DNA of 64,000 bases, from contig NZ_JANUGZ010000004.1 in NCBI RefSeq assembly GCF_024753205.1, positions 186,001 to 250,000 of the forward strand, read 5' to 3'. The DNA comes from Massilia aurea. Its GTDB lineage: Bacteria > Pseudomonadota > Gammaproteobacteria > Burkholderiales > Burkholderiaceae_D. The first letter of the stretch is position 1. Every line of letters begins with the position of its first letter. Below the pieces are notes generated by a model. The model worked only from the letters and a program-made list of their open reading frames with translations, was not told the origin of the DNA and did no database searches. Shown here one piece after another: positions 1 to 8,704 of this stretch. Made by a program: the position numbers and the translations under genes.

Positions 1-86
1 TCGTAGCGTTCCGGTCCCGCCAGCGTCACGACGGCCGCCAGCTGCTGGCCGCCCAGCTTGATCGCCGAGATGATCTGTTCGCTCAT
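1..86 (-). CDS. Partial unidentified protein downstream of tssG (type VI secretion locus)
   Basis: Only the first 28 or so codons are inside the window; the reading frame runs off the left edge. The visible N-terminus begins MSEQIISAIKLGGQQLAAVV, with an ATG 75 bp beyond the tssG stop on the same strand, so it is probably the next gene of the type VI secretion operon. I do not recognise the family from this fragment. It does not look like the start of ClpV/TssH, the usual gene after tssG. The reading frame is clear; the identity is open. Confidence 0.5.
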   Translation of the reverse strand, partial: MSEQIISAIKLGGQQLAAVVTLAGPERY

Positions 87-161
87 CACCACTCCAGTCC
101 ATCGAGGCGTGATGCCCCACAGCCGTCAGGATACGCCATCGGGATGCACGGGGTGCGTTTG

Positions 162-1331
162 TCACCTAACAAACGGCTGCGACGTAGCGGACGCTGTCTT
201 GACGACCGGGGCTGGCGTGGCGTGCAGGTCGTAGCGCACATCGTGCCGGTCGCACGGCGGCGCATCGAGCACCAGAAAGGCGTCCCAGCCCAGCCGGCCC
301 GGGCTGGCGGCGTCCAGCGTGGTGTTGTGAACGTCGGCCGCGCGCAGCGCCAGCTCGACTTCGTATTCGAGGGCGACGCCGGTAAACAGCGCCAGCACAC
401 TCTTGAGCGCGCGCGCGGCAAGCCCGCCCGGCAGAAAGGCCTGGAAGCCCGCATACGCGAGCGGCCCGACGATCAGGCGCAGGCGCAGCGTGCGCTGCCA
501 GACGCGCGCACCGGCCAGCGCGCGGGTACCGAGAACGGCGCTGTCGTAGCCCAGCATCGATTGCTGCGCGGCCGGGATGTCGTACCAGGCGCCGATGAAT
601 TGTTCGGCCACGATCGGCTGGCCGAAATACTCGGACAGCACGCGCGCGAGCTGCACGGCCGACACCGGCCGGTGCCGGACCGACGCCGCAAAATAGCCGA
701 TCGATTCATCCAGCACGGCGCCGTCGCCCACGTCGCTCAAACGCCGCCGCAGCGCCGCGTCACCCAGCCCGGCAAGGCTCATCAACAGGGGCAGGAAGGC
801 ATCCTGGCCATCGAGCTGGTACTTCAAAGGCAGGCGGTACTTGCGCCAGGCTTCGTAGAACAGCGCCAGCGAGCGGTTCGAGAACGCATCCAGAAAGGCA
901 CGCGGGCCGTCGTCTTCTTCCTCGTTCTTGTGGTACGCCTGGTGCGCGGCGATGCGCTCGGTGTAATGCGCCGGCAGCACGCCGTTGCTGCCCAGCAGAC
1001 CCATGAAGGCCGGCGTCAGGTGCACGTGGCGCAGCGTGCCTTCCTGCACGGCGTCGGCCAGCGCTGCGGCGTCGATCGGCAGCGCGAACGGCATGCCGAT
1101 CGACAGGTCGCGCACATCGGCATGGATGCTTTCGAGCTGGCTGGCCGGAAAACCCAGCGACACCGAGTTCTGGAAGCGCAGCATGTCGGCCACCAGCCCA
1201 TGCGCCGGCTTGCCGCGGCGCCGCAGCCACAACTCGAGCACCTGCACCGCCTGGAAAAAATCAAAGCGCCACGGCTCGCGGAACAGCTGCTCGATTACAG
1301 CAGACTCAGATCGCCGCTTCGGGGTGCGCAT
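162..1331 (-). CDS. tssG: Type VI secretion system baseplate subunit TssG
   Basis: This 389-residue protein is a TssG (ImpH/VasB family) component of the T6SS baseplate wedge, which sits at the cytoplasmic face of the membrane complex and is where the tail tube and sheath are built. The N-terminus has the family pattern (VIEQLFREPWRFDFFQAVQV, then RFQNSVSLGFPASQ). Length is a little above the family average of about 330-370. The ATG at 1331 is chosen because the family signature starts about 12 residues later; the open frame upstream is only tssF read in another frame. The start lies inside tssF (37 bp overlap), which suggests translational coupling. No operon promoter is seen between the two genes. 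Confidence 0.92.
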   Translation of the reverse strand: MRTPKRRSESAVIEQLFREPWRFDFFQAVQVLELWLRRRGKPAHGLVADMLRFQNSVSLGFPASQLESIHADVRDLSIGMPFALPIDAAALADAVQEGTLRHVHLTPAFMGLLGSNGVLPAHYTERIAAHQAYHKNEEEDDGPRAFLDAFSNRSLALFYEAWRKYRLPLKYQLDGQDAFLPLLMSLAGLGDAALRRRLSDVGDGAVLDESIGYFAASVRHRPVSAVQLARVLSEYFGQPIVAEQFIGAWYDIPAAQQSMLGYDSAVLGTRALAGARVWQRTLRLRLIVGPLAYAGFQAFLPGGLAARALKSVLALFTGVALEYEVELALRAADVHNTTLDAASPGRLGWDAFLVLDAPPCDRHDVRYDLHATPAPVVKTASATSQPFVR

Positions 1332-3184
1332 CGCAGCAGTTCCTCGGACGATTGATGGGACACGATCACCAGCTGGGTAAAGCTGTTGGCGTGCACGTAC
1401 AACGCCAGGAAGCGTTCGATGACGTGGGCGAAGAGGTGGATGCCGCTGCCGACAAACGCTTCTTCGTCGATACTGAGCCGCACCTCGATCCCGCGCACCA
1501 GGCAATTGAAGGGATTGCCGGACAACCAGGCGCTGGTGGGCGTGTAGGCAATCGCGAGGATGCCGCCGATCTGGCGCGTCGAGGCGGCCGAACGGGGCAC
1601 GTCGTGCAGCGCCAGCATTTCGCGAAACGCGTCGACGCCGCCATCGGCCAGCGACAGGTGGTTCAGCGACAGCAGCGAAATCAGGCGCCACTGCGCGCTG
1701 CGGCCGCGCGCGAAGCGCCAGGTGCGCGTTGGCTTGCGCAGGAACGTGATGGCGCGCGTGCCCGAGCCGCCTTCCGTGAACAGGTCGCCCCCTGGCTGGC
1801 CGTACGGCAGCAGCGATGGCAGGTCGCGGTTGGTACAGGTCAGTTCGAGATTGAGCGTGGTCTTTTCGACCTTGGCCGGGTCGAAATCGATGTCGACGAT
1901 CGTGATCTGCGTCTCGAAGCCGGGGCTGCGTTCGGCCAGCGCTTCATCGCGCGCCATGGCCCAGTAGTGCCCATTGTGCTGCGGCGTCTGCGCATGCTTG
2001 AGCGAGTAGAACGGCTGGAACTTGATGATCGTTTCGCCTTGCGCCGTCTGGCGCACCATATTGACGTCGTTGATCGCATTGACCTCGTAGCCATAGGCGC
2101 GGCGCCCGTCGGCCAGCACCGGGTAATTGGCCTTGGCGTGGGTCAGCTGGATCGGTTCGCCGCGCTGGGGGAACAGGTTGATCACCGGCGTGCAGCCGGT
2201 GAGCAGGTTGTTGGTCGAGAGGGTCCCCAGCATGCGCGCCAGGTTCGAGTCGCTGCGAATGCCGGCCAATGCCAGGTGCACCGTCAGCGCGCGCGTGCCA
2301 CGGGGCAGGGCGGCCGTCAGCATGGCCAGGTCGAGATCGACGAAGTTGAATTTCTCGGGAAAGCAGAAGTACTCGGTGAGCAGGCGATACGCCGCATGCG
2401 AGCGCGCCGGGAAATCGATCAGCGCCTCGTCGTCGCCAAAGCCGGCGCTGCGTACCGGCAGCGCCGGCAGCGCGATCCAGTGCCCGCCATCGGCCTGCAC
2501 ATAGGCGGCCACCGTGCGCACCAGCAGCGCGTCGCGCAGCGCCGCGCACAGCGACGGGTCGCCATCGAGGAACAGGCGCAGCGCCGGCAGCGCCGGCAGC
2601 GCCAGCGCATCGAGTCCGCGCCCGTCGCAGGTGATGGCCACGCGCACGCTGATGCTGGCCGTGGCGCCGGCCGGCAAGCGCACCGTGTCGGGCGCGCCGA
2701 TGATCGGAGAGAACGCCGCGCGCGTGATGGCCAGCGGCGCGACCGTCACCGGATACACGGTGCGAAACGTGCATTCCACGCCGCGCACGGGCCGCGTGTT
2801 GAATGCGGCGCCGCGCCCGATCGTCGTCACGCTCGTCTGCTGGACGGCAGCGGCGCCGGTGGCGGCGTCGGTGTTGGTGGTGCTGGCGGTGATGGCGGGG
2901 CCGAGCTGCGCGATCGAGCACGATGGAAAAGGGCGCAGATAGTGCGGGTAGAGCACGCCGAACAGCGCTTCGGTGAACTCGGGATAATCGTCGTCGAGGC
3001 GCCGGGCGATGCGCGCGTTGAGAAACGCGAACGACTGGATCATGCGTTCGGTGTGCGGGTCTTCGCAGACCTCACCGCTGATCAACAGGCGCCCGGCGAC
3101 GCGCGGATAGCGTTCGGCAAATTCGCGCAGGTTGTGGCGCAGGTAGGCCAGTTCGCTTTCGTAATAGGGCAGGAGCTGGTCCAT
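1295..3184 (-). CDS. tssF: Type VI secretion system baseplate subunit TssF
   Basis: TssF (ImpG/VasA family), 629 residues, the usual family length. It is the large wedge protein of the T6SS baseplate and works in a complex with TssG, TssE and TssK. The N-terminus MDQLLPYYESELAYLRHNLR and the following FAERYPRVAGRL are highly typical of the family, fixing the start. A motif-like stretch INLFPQRGEPIQL near the middle is also family-like. It lies 1 bp after the tssE stop and overlaps tssG by 37 bp, so tssE-tssF-tssG is one tightly packed operon read on the minus strand. Confidence 0.95.
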   Translation of the reverse strand: MDQLLPYYESELAYLRHNLREFAERYPRVAGRLLISGEVCEDPHTERMIQSFAFLNARIARRLDDDYPEFTEALFGVLYPHYLRPFPSCSIAQLGPAITASTTNTDAATGAAAVQQTSVTTIGRGAAFNTRPVRGVECTFRTVYPVTVAPLAITRAAFSPIIGAPDTVRLPAGATASISVRVAITCDGRGLDALALPALPALRLFLDGDPSLCAALRDALLVRTVAAYVQADGGHWIALPALPVRSAGFGDDEALIDFPARSHAAYRLLTEYFCFPEKFNFVDLDLAMLTAALPRGTRALTVHLALAGIRSDSNLARMLGTLSTNNLLTGCTPVINLFPQRGEPIQLTHAKANYPVLADGRRAYGYEVNAINDVNMVRQTAQGETIIKFQPFYSLKHAQTPQHNGHYWAMARDEALAERSPGFETQITIVDIDFDPAKVEKTTLNLELTCTNRDLPSLLPYGQPGGDLFTEGGSGTRAITFLRKPTRTWRFARGRSAQWRLISLLSLNHLSLADGGVDAFREMLALHDVPRSAASTRQIGGILAIAYTPTSAWLSGNPFNCLVRGIEVRLSIDEEAFVGSGIHLFAHVIERFLALYVHANSFTQLVIVSHQSSEELLRCAPRSGDLSLL

Positions 3185-3185
3185 C

Positions 3186-3710
3186 TCAGGTCTCCTTCAC
3201 CGGCGACGCTGCTGTTGCCATTGTTGCTGCCGCGCGGCCGGCCTTGCGGATGCTGTACTGGAGTGTAGAGGGCTGCAGCACGGCGTCGAAGTTGACCGGC
3301 TCTTGCGACACGCTCCCCACCAGCACCGCCGTGATCGAAAAGCTCAGGCGATTGATCGACGGGCCGGCCGCCTCGTCGCGCAGCGCCAGCTGCGCCTTCA
3401 CACCGGTCAGGCGCGGCTCATGGCGCGTGATGGCCGCTTCGATGCAGGCGCAGATGTGGGCCCGGTCCGAAGGGCTCGACAGCGAGCGGTCGGCGAAATC
3501 GCACAGGCCGTAGTCGACCATCGATGTCTTGCATTCGGTGTAGCCGGCAAGTTCGCCCTCCTGGATGATCGAGCGCGTGTTCAGGAGCGCTTCGAGGTCG
3601 CGCGCCACCGCGTCCTTCAATCCGTCGACATTCAGGCGCACGACGACAACGCCCTGGCGTACCGGCTGGCCGAGCAGACGGTCGAACAGATCCGGCGTGT
3701 ATCCCTTCAT
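3186..3710 (-). CDS. tssE: Type VI secretion system baseplate subunit TssE (gp25-like)
   Basis: TssE is the gp25/lysozyme-like baseplate protein that starts sheath assembly in T6SS. The protein has 174 residues. The family motif RDLEALLNTR is present at about residues 38-47, followed by a conserved YGLCDFADRSLSS-type segment. I chose the ATG at 3710 (MKGYTPDLFDRLL), preceded by GAAGGA; the longer frame to 3818 has no family similarity. The Ala/Thr-rich C-terminal tail (about 20 residues) is probably unstructured. It is first in the tssEFG operon and divergent from tssK across 171 bp that must hold both promoters. Confidence 0.9.
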   Translation of the reverse strand: MKGYTPDLFDRLLGQPVRQGVVVVRLNVDGLKDAVARDLEALLNTRSIIQEGELAGYTECKTSMVDYGLCDFADRSLSSPSDRAHICACIEAAITRHEPRLTGVKAQLALRDEAAGPSINRLSFSITAVLVGSVSQEPVNFDAVLQPSTLQYSIRKAGRAAATMATAASPVKET

Positions 3711-3881
3711 GGAGCGTTCCTTCGCGGTGGAGCAGAGGGAGGGCGTGCGGAATGTTGCGTGATGAAAACCAATCGCATGTTGCCATGCGGTTCGTCGCCA
3801 AACGTTGATGAACTTCACGTGGGCAACTCTACGTCGTCGTTATTGTTTCTTTCCGGCCATAACAACTGGGAAGACGGCACC

Positions 3882-5234
3882 ATGACGAGCAAAGTTCTCT
3901 GGGGCGAAGGCCTGCTGCTGCGCCCCCAGCACTTCCAGCGCCAGGATGCGTACCACGAGCACTGCCTGTTCAAGAGCGTCAAGGCGGTCCATCCATATGC
4001 CTGGGGCGTGGAGCTGTGCGAGATCGACCGCGAGGCGCTGGCCAGCAGCATGCTGCGCGTGACCGGGCTGGCGCTGCGCTTCCAGGATGGCGAGCTGTAC
4101 GAGGCGCCCGGCAGCGACGAGCTGCCCGCCACGATCGACCTCAGCACGCTGGCGCAAACGGTGCAGGCAGTGACTTATTACGCGGCGCTGCCGGGCCTCA
4201 AACCCTTCAATGCCAACTTCGTGCAGCCGGGACAGGCCGCAACCTCGGCCGACAGCGCGGCGCGCTTCATGCAGGCGAACCTGGAAGCGCCCGACCTGTT
4301 CACACAGGCCGCGCCGGTGCAGCTGGCCTATCTGCGGCGCGCGCTGCGCCTGGTGGCCGAGTTCGAGCCGCGCGACGCCTACATCCACTTTCCACTGCTG
4401 CGCGTGCGACGCACGCCCACCGGCGGCTTCGAGCCCGATCCGGCCCTGGTGCCGCCAGCCCTGTCGGTGGGCGCGTCACCGGTGCTGTTCCAGGGTTTGC
4501 GGCGCCTGCTCGACGCGCTGCAGGCCAAGGTCGGCGCGCTGTATGGCCACCACCGCGAGCCGACCCGCAACGTGATCGAATTCCGCTCGGGCGACATGTC
4601 GTCGTTCTGGCTGCTGCACACGGCCAGTTCAGCCTACGCGGCGCTGACGCATCACTTTCATCATCCGGCGTTGCATCCGGAGCGCCTGTTCCAGTCGCTG
4701 CTGGACGTGGCCGGCGGTTTGATGACGTTTTCGAAGAACTGGACCCTGGCCGACCTGCCGGCCTACCAGCACGGCGATCCCGGCCCGGCCTTCGCGAAGC
4801 TGCACATGATCATCCGCGAACTGCTCGACACGGTGATCTCGGCCAAGTACTTCGGCATCGTGCTCAACGAGGTGCGCCCGTCGTACCACATCGGGATGCT
4901 CGACTCCGGCAAGATCGACGACGACACCACGTTCTATATCGCGGTATCGGCCGACATCGCGGCGCTCGAACTGATCGAGATCGTGCCGCTGCGCTTCAAG
5001 GTGGGCGCGCCGGACGACGTCGAGAAGTTCGTGCTCTCGGCGCTGCCCGGCGTGCGCCTGCAGTATTCGCCGCAGCCGCCGGCAGCCATCCCCGTGCGGC
5101 CCGAGACCTGCTACTTCAGCCTCGAATCGAAAGGGCCGATGTTCGAGCGCATGCTCAAGGCGCAGTCGATCTCGATCTATGCGCCGGAAGGCTTGAGGGA
5201 GCTCAAGCTGGAATTGCTGGCCGTGATGGCGTGA
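3882..5234 (+). CDS. tssK: Type VI secretion system baseplate-membrane adaptor TssK
   Basis: TssK (ImpJ/VasE family), 450 residues, the normal length. It is the trimeric adaptor linking the T6SS baseplate to the TssJLM membrane complex. The start MTSKVLWGEGLLLRPQHFQ is the canonical TssK opening, so the ATG at 3882 is preferred over the in-frame upstream extension, which overlaps the tssE region. Conserved internal patterns such as YIHFPLLRVRR and HPERLFQSLLDVAGGLMTF match the family. Transcription is away from tssE. No tssL follows; a gene for a coiled-coil protein comes next after 187 bp, so the locus seems to end here on this side. Confidence 0.95.
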   Translation: MTSKVLWGEGLLLRPQHFQRQDAYHEHCLFKSVKAVHPYAWGVELCEIDREALASSMLRVTGLALRFQDGELYEAPGSDELPATIDLSTLAQTVQAVTYYAALPGLKPFNANFVQPGQAATSADSAARFMQANLEAPDLFTQAAPVQLAYLRRALRLVAEFEPRDAYIHFPLLRVRRTPTGGFEPDPALVPPALSVGASPVLFQGLRRLLDALQAKVGALYGHHREPTRNVIEFRSGDMSSFWLLHTASSAYAALTHHFHHPALHPERLFQSLLDVAGGLMTFSKNWTLADLPAYQHGDPGPAFAKLHMIIRELLDTVISAKYFGIVLNEVRPSYHIGMLDSGKIDDDTTFYIAVSADIAALELIEIVPLRFKVGAPDDVEKFVLSALPGVRLQYSPQPPAAIPVRPETCYFSLESKGPMFERMLKAQSISIYAPEGLRELKLELLAVMA

Positions 5235-5421
5235 TGGGGCGCTGCCGACCCGGTGGGGATAAACCTGTGGATAAGTCTGAATACTCAACCGTACCCCTGT
5301 ATGGACAGCATTTTGCAGCAGCAACGACGCAACACATCAGCGCTATTTGGCGGATGATTTAATTCCCATTGGAAACAATCACGTATGATAAACGTCTCTT
5401 CACCCAACGATTTGACACGCA

Positions 5422-5964
5422 ATGACCACTGCCATGGCCGCCCCACCGAAGGCCGAGATGCCCCCAGCCCTGCTCGCTGAGCTGAGTGCCTGGGCCCAAC
5501 AGTATGCACACGACGCCGGCGCCGGTCTGCGCGACGCGCTGGCAACCGCTGACAGCGAGAAGCTGGCGCTGCAGGCCGATCTGGACGAAGCCCAGGCCGC
5601 GCGCGACCATGCCCAATCGATGGCAGAAGAACGCGACGAAGAAATCCAGCGCCTGACGGCCGAGCTGCGCAACGCACGCCAGATCGCCACCGACGCGCTG
5701 GTCGGCAAGGCCAAGGACCAGCTGGCCATCGACGGCAAGGATGCGCAACTGGTCGATCTGCGCCAGCAGCTCGAACGCAATGTGACGGCCACGGCAGCCG
5801 AGTCGGATGCGCGCCTGCAGGCCCAGATGGACCTGATTGGCGCCACGACCGAGCGCGACAACCTGATGGCCGAGCTGAAGGATTTGCAGACCAAACTCGA
5901 CACCTCGCGCACCGAGCGCAGCGCGCTGCGGGCCGAGCTCGAAGCCCTGCGTTCACGCAAATAA
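5422..5964 (+). CDS. Coiled-coil protein of unknown function
   Basis: A 180-residue soluble protein with no signal peptide or membrane segment. From about residue 45 to the C-terminus it is a nearly unbroken heptad-rich, charged coiled coil (Ala, Leu, Glu, Arg and Gln rich; for example LALQADLDEAQAARDHAQSM and the terminal RSALRAELEALRSRK). The first 40 residues are Pro/Ala-rich and then helical. It vaguely resembles the coiled-coil tails of KfrA or TolA-type proteins, but no DNA-binding head is visible, so I assign no function. It sits between tssK and a bidirectional terminator. A link to the T6SS is possible, but the 187-bp gap argues for its own promoter. Confidence 0.75.
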   Translation: MTTAMAAPPKAEMPPALLAELSAWAQQYAHDAGAGLRDALATADSEKLALQADLDEAQAARDHAQSMAEERDEEIQRLTAELRNARQIATDALVGKAKDQLAIDGKDAQLVDLRQQLERNVTATAAESDARLQAQMDLIGATTERDNLMAELKDLQTKLDTSRTERSALRAELEALRSRK

Positions 5965-5987
5965 CGCAGTCTGCACCCTACAACGAC

Positions 5988-6021
5988 AAAGGCCCCGGCG
6001 CTGTGAAGCACCGGGGCCTTT
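5988..6021. terminator. Bidirectional rho-independent terminator between the coiled-coil gene and mqo
   Basis: GGCCCCGG (5991-5998) pairs with CCGGGGCC (6011-6018) across a 12-nt loop, with AAA on the left and TTT on the right. It serves the convergent genes on both sides. Confidence 0.85.
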
Positions 6022-6043
6022 GTGGTTATTACGACGGTCTTGC

Positions 6044-7633
6044 TTACTCTTGCGATGCGGCCGTCACGTCGAGCGTGAAGGCTTTCAGGCCCAGGACAGC
6101 GCTGCTCTGCTGACGGATCTGGTTGGCATACGCTGCATCACCGTTGAGCTTACGACCGTACGAAGGGATCATTTCCTTCATCTTGGCTTGCCACTCTGGC
6201 GTGGCCAGCTTGTCCTTGAACGCCGATGCTGCAATCACTTTCAGCATGATCGGCGCAGCGGTCGAGGCGCCTGGCGACGCGCCCAGCAGGGCAGTGACCG
6301 AACCGTCGTTCGATGCCACGACTTCGGTACCGAACTGCAGCAGGCCGCCCTTGGCCGGATCGTCCTTGACGATCTGCACGCGCTGACCTGCGTTGACCAA
6401 TTTCCAGTCTTCCTTCTTGGCTTCCGGCAGGTATTCACGCAGGGTTGCCACGCGGTCTTCCTGCGACTGCATCACTTGTTCGACCAGGTACTTGGTCAGC
6501 GGGATGTTGTCGATACCGGCTTGTACCATCGGACGCACATTGCCGGTGTTGACCGAGGCTGGCATGTCGATCCACGAACCGTTTTTCAGGAACTTGGTCG
6601 AGAACGTCGCGAACGGGCCAAACAGCAGGGCTTTCTTGCCGTCGATCACGCGGGTGTCCAGGTGAGGAACCGACATTGGCGGCGAACCGACCGATGCCTT
6701 GCCATACACCTTGGCGTTGTGCGCCTCGACCAGCGCCTGGTTGGTGGTCACGAGCCACTGGCCACCGACCGGCACGCCGCCGAAGCCCTTGGCTTCAGGA
6801 ATGCCCGTCTTTTCCAGTAGTGGCAGTGCGCCGCCGCCAGCGCCGATGAACACGAATTTCGTGCTCACGGTCGAGACCTTGTTGTCCGCCAGGTTCTTGA
6901 CGGTGACGTTCCACAGACCGTTTTCGCCGCGCTTGATGTCTTCGACCTGGGTACGCAGGTTCAGCGTCATCCCGTGGGTGCCGGTGAGGTGCTTGACCAT
7001 GCTGCGGGTCAGGGCGCCGAAGTTCACGTCGGTACCGATTTCCATGCGGGTAGCAGCCACTTTCTGTGCTGCGTCGCGGCCATTCATGACCAGCGGCGCC
7101 CACTTGCGGATTTCTGCCTGGTCTTCGCTATACAGCATGCCCTTGAACAGGTTTTCCTTCTGCAGTGCGGCGTAGCGCTTGCGCAGGAAGTTGATGTTGT
7201 CGTCGCCCCAGACAAAGGCCATGTGCGGCACATTGTTGATGAAGGTCTGCGGCGCGCCCAGATACTGCTTTTGCACCTGGTAAGCCCAGAACTGCTTCGA
7301 CACTTCGAACTGCTCGTTGATGTCGACCGCCTTCTTGGTGTCGATGGTACCGTCCGGCATTTCCGGCGTGTAGTTCAGCTCGGCGAAACCGGAGTGACCG
7401 GTGCCGGCATTGTTCATGGCATCCGAACTTTCGGCCGAAACCGAGTCCATGCGTTCGTACATCTGGATCGTCAGTTCCGGATCGAGTTCCTTGAGCATCG
7501 TACCGAGCGTGGCGCTCATGACACCGGCACCGATCAGGACAACGTCAACTGGCTTGTCATTGGATGGAGCGGGCGCTTTCGAGCACGAAGCAACGATGAA
7601 GCAAGAAAGGACGACTAATAGCGAGTTGCGCAT
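6044..7633 (-). CDS. mqo: Malate:quinone oxidoreductase with lipoprotein-like leader
   Basis: FAD-dependent malate:quinone oxidoreductase (oxidises malate to oxaloacetate and passes electrons to quinone), 529 residues. The dinucleotide-binding motif is at about G35-A36-G37 (VVLIGAGVMSATLG), followed by the Mqo-typical NNAGTGHSG segment and a C-terminal EW-KMKEMIPSYG region. The ATG at 7633 follows CAGGTGA at good spacing. Unusually, about 27 residues precede the FAD fold and look like a lipoprotein signal: Arg2, a hydrophobic stretch, then lipobox V14-A15-S16-C17. Mqo is normally a leaderless peripheral protein of the inner membrane's cytoplasmic face, so this leader implies a lipid-anchored or export-directed form, or an unprocessed membrane anchor. 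Monocistronic. Confidence 0.93.
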   Translation of the reverse strand: MRNSLLVVLSCFIVASCSKAPAPSNDKPVDVVLIGAGVMSATLGTMLKELDPELTIQMYERMDSVSAESSDAMNNAGTGHSGFAELNYTPEMPDGTIDTKKAVDINEQFEVSKQFWAYQVQKQYLGAPQTFINNVPHMAFVWGDDNINFLRKRYAALQKENLFKGMLYSEDQAEIRKWAPLVMNGRDAAQKVAATRMEIGTDVNFGALTRSMVKHLTGTHGMTLNLRTQVEDIKRGENGLWNVTVKNLADNKVSTVSTKFVFIGAGGGALPLLEKTGIPEAKGFGGVPVGGQWLVTTNQALVEAHNAKVYGKASVGSPPMSVPHLDTRVIDGKKALLFGPFATFSTKFLKNGSWIDMPASVNTGNVRPMVQAGIDNIPLTKYLVEQVMQSQEDRVATLREYLPEAKKEDWKLVNAGQRVQIVKDDPAKGGLLQFGTEVVASNDGSVTALLGASPGASTAAPIMLKVIAASAFKDKLATPEWQAKMKEMIPSYGRKLNGDAAYANQIRQQSSAVLGLKAFTLDVTAASQE

Positions 7634-8182
7634 ACGAGTATCACCTGAAAAAATGTGTGCGATGGCCTGGCATGCAACATCTGATTTAAAAATTCGACGG
7701 CTCGGTAGTGGCGCATTCCGTAAGTAACCGGAGGCGCCATTAGAGAACGGGTTGTCGGGATCTGTCGCGGCAATCAACCGCAACAAGCCTCGGCAAACGA
7801 CGCAATAGCAAGGCCGATGCATCGCTGCGACCGGGTCTCGATCGGGGCGGCATCATGGGCTGGCAAACAAGGATATAACGCGTTGACAGGAGAGTCAGGC
7901 GGGCCAGTCAATATCCCTGGCGTCCATCGAAACTGGGGGTAACTCTTGTATAGGAGTTGGGTAAGTATAGCCCAAACAAATCAGCCTTGCTTGGGGCTGG
8001 CCCCCTTAAAAGGGCGTCTCAGTATTCAAGCGGTAGCGTTCTGCGTACTACTACTGAGGCGGTGGCGCGACGTTTGTGCGGTGGGTTTCTTGCGGTGTGC
8101 GATGCGGGGGTTGAGCCGCTTTTGAACACACGATTGAATCCGGCTGATCTGGACACATGTAGGATGTTTGATCGGGGATTCG
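7634..8182. other. 549-bp intergenic region without a recognisable gene
   Basis: This stretch lies between the divergent mqo and barstar-like genes. I see no ORF with coding character in it. A small inverted repeat AACTC-N8-GAGTT lies near 7939-7958. The region must contain the promoters of both flanking genes, but no clear sigma70 pair could be assigned. Confidence 0.5.
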
Positions 8183-8617
8183 ATGACCATGACCCATGCC
8201 ACAAGCGTTGATACCGCGTCGGCGCCGCACATCCTGACGATCGACGGCGCCAGCATCCGCGATATCGCCTCGTTTTATGACGAGATCAACCGCGTCTTCA
8301 TGGTGGGCGAGGATTGGCGGCTTGGTGCCAGCCTGGATGGACTGGATGACATGCTATACGGTGGCTATGGGGTACTGCGCGGCAAGGCCCCGGCAATCGT
8401 CGTCTGGGAGCAGATGGACAGCAGCCGTAGTGCTCTGGGCGTCGAGGCAACCCGTGCTTACTATCTCGCAAAGCTCGAGCATCCGCAGGTGTTCAAACCG
8501 GGCCCGATTCACGCGGCACTTGCGCGCCTTGGGCAGGGCGGGCCAACGTACTTTGATCTGGTGATGCAGGTATTTGCTGATCATCCGAACATTACATTGC
8601 GCGCGGCTGACAACTAA
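8183..8617 (+). CDS. Barstar-family (ribonuclease inhibitor-like) protein
   Basis: A 144-residue soluble protein. Residues about 17-63 match the barstar fold pattern: a short beta strand (ILTIDG), a helix (IRDIASFYDEINRVF), then WRLGASLDGLDDMLYGGYG, which corresponds to the N-L-D-A-L-W-D-x-L region by which barstar binds barnase. The rest (AIVVWEQMDSSRSAL and so on) fits the following strand and helix. No barnase/RNase toxin gene is next to it on either strand, so it is an orphan. ATG 8183 is preferred because GGGGA lies just upstream; a TTG at 8168 and an ATG at 8189 are alternatives. A general stress or regulatory role, or immunity to a toxin elsewhere, are both possible. Confidence 0.75.
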   Translation: MTMTHATSVDTASAPHILTIDGASIRDIASFYDEINRVFMVGEDWRLGASLDGLDDMLYGGYGVLRGKAPAIVVWEQMDSSRSALGVEATRAYYLAKLEHPQVFKPGPIHAALARLGQGGPTYFDLVMQVFADHPNITLRAADN

Positions 8618-8704
8618 TACATTCTTCGATCGATAACACCTTCCAGCTTTGAATGTTCCAAGCTCTTCGCTCGCAACTTCAAGCCATTGTCACCGCAGCA
8701 GCAA

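Noticed and set aside
1352..3268. 638-codon open frame on the plus strand opposite tssF
   Set aside because: Arg/Gln/His-rich translation typical of the antisense frame of a GC-rich gene; tssF on the other strand has full family similarity.
5266..5274. Secondary origin at the isolated TGTGGATAA after tssK
   Set aside because: A single box without trios, AT-rich segment or further boxes.
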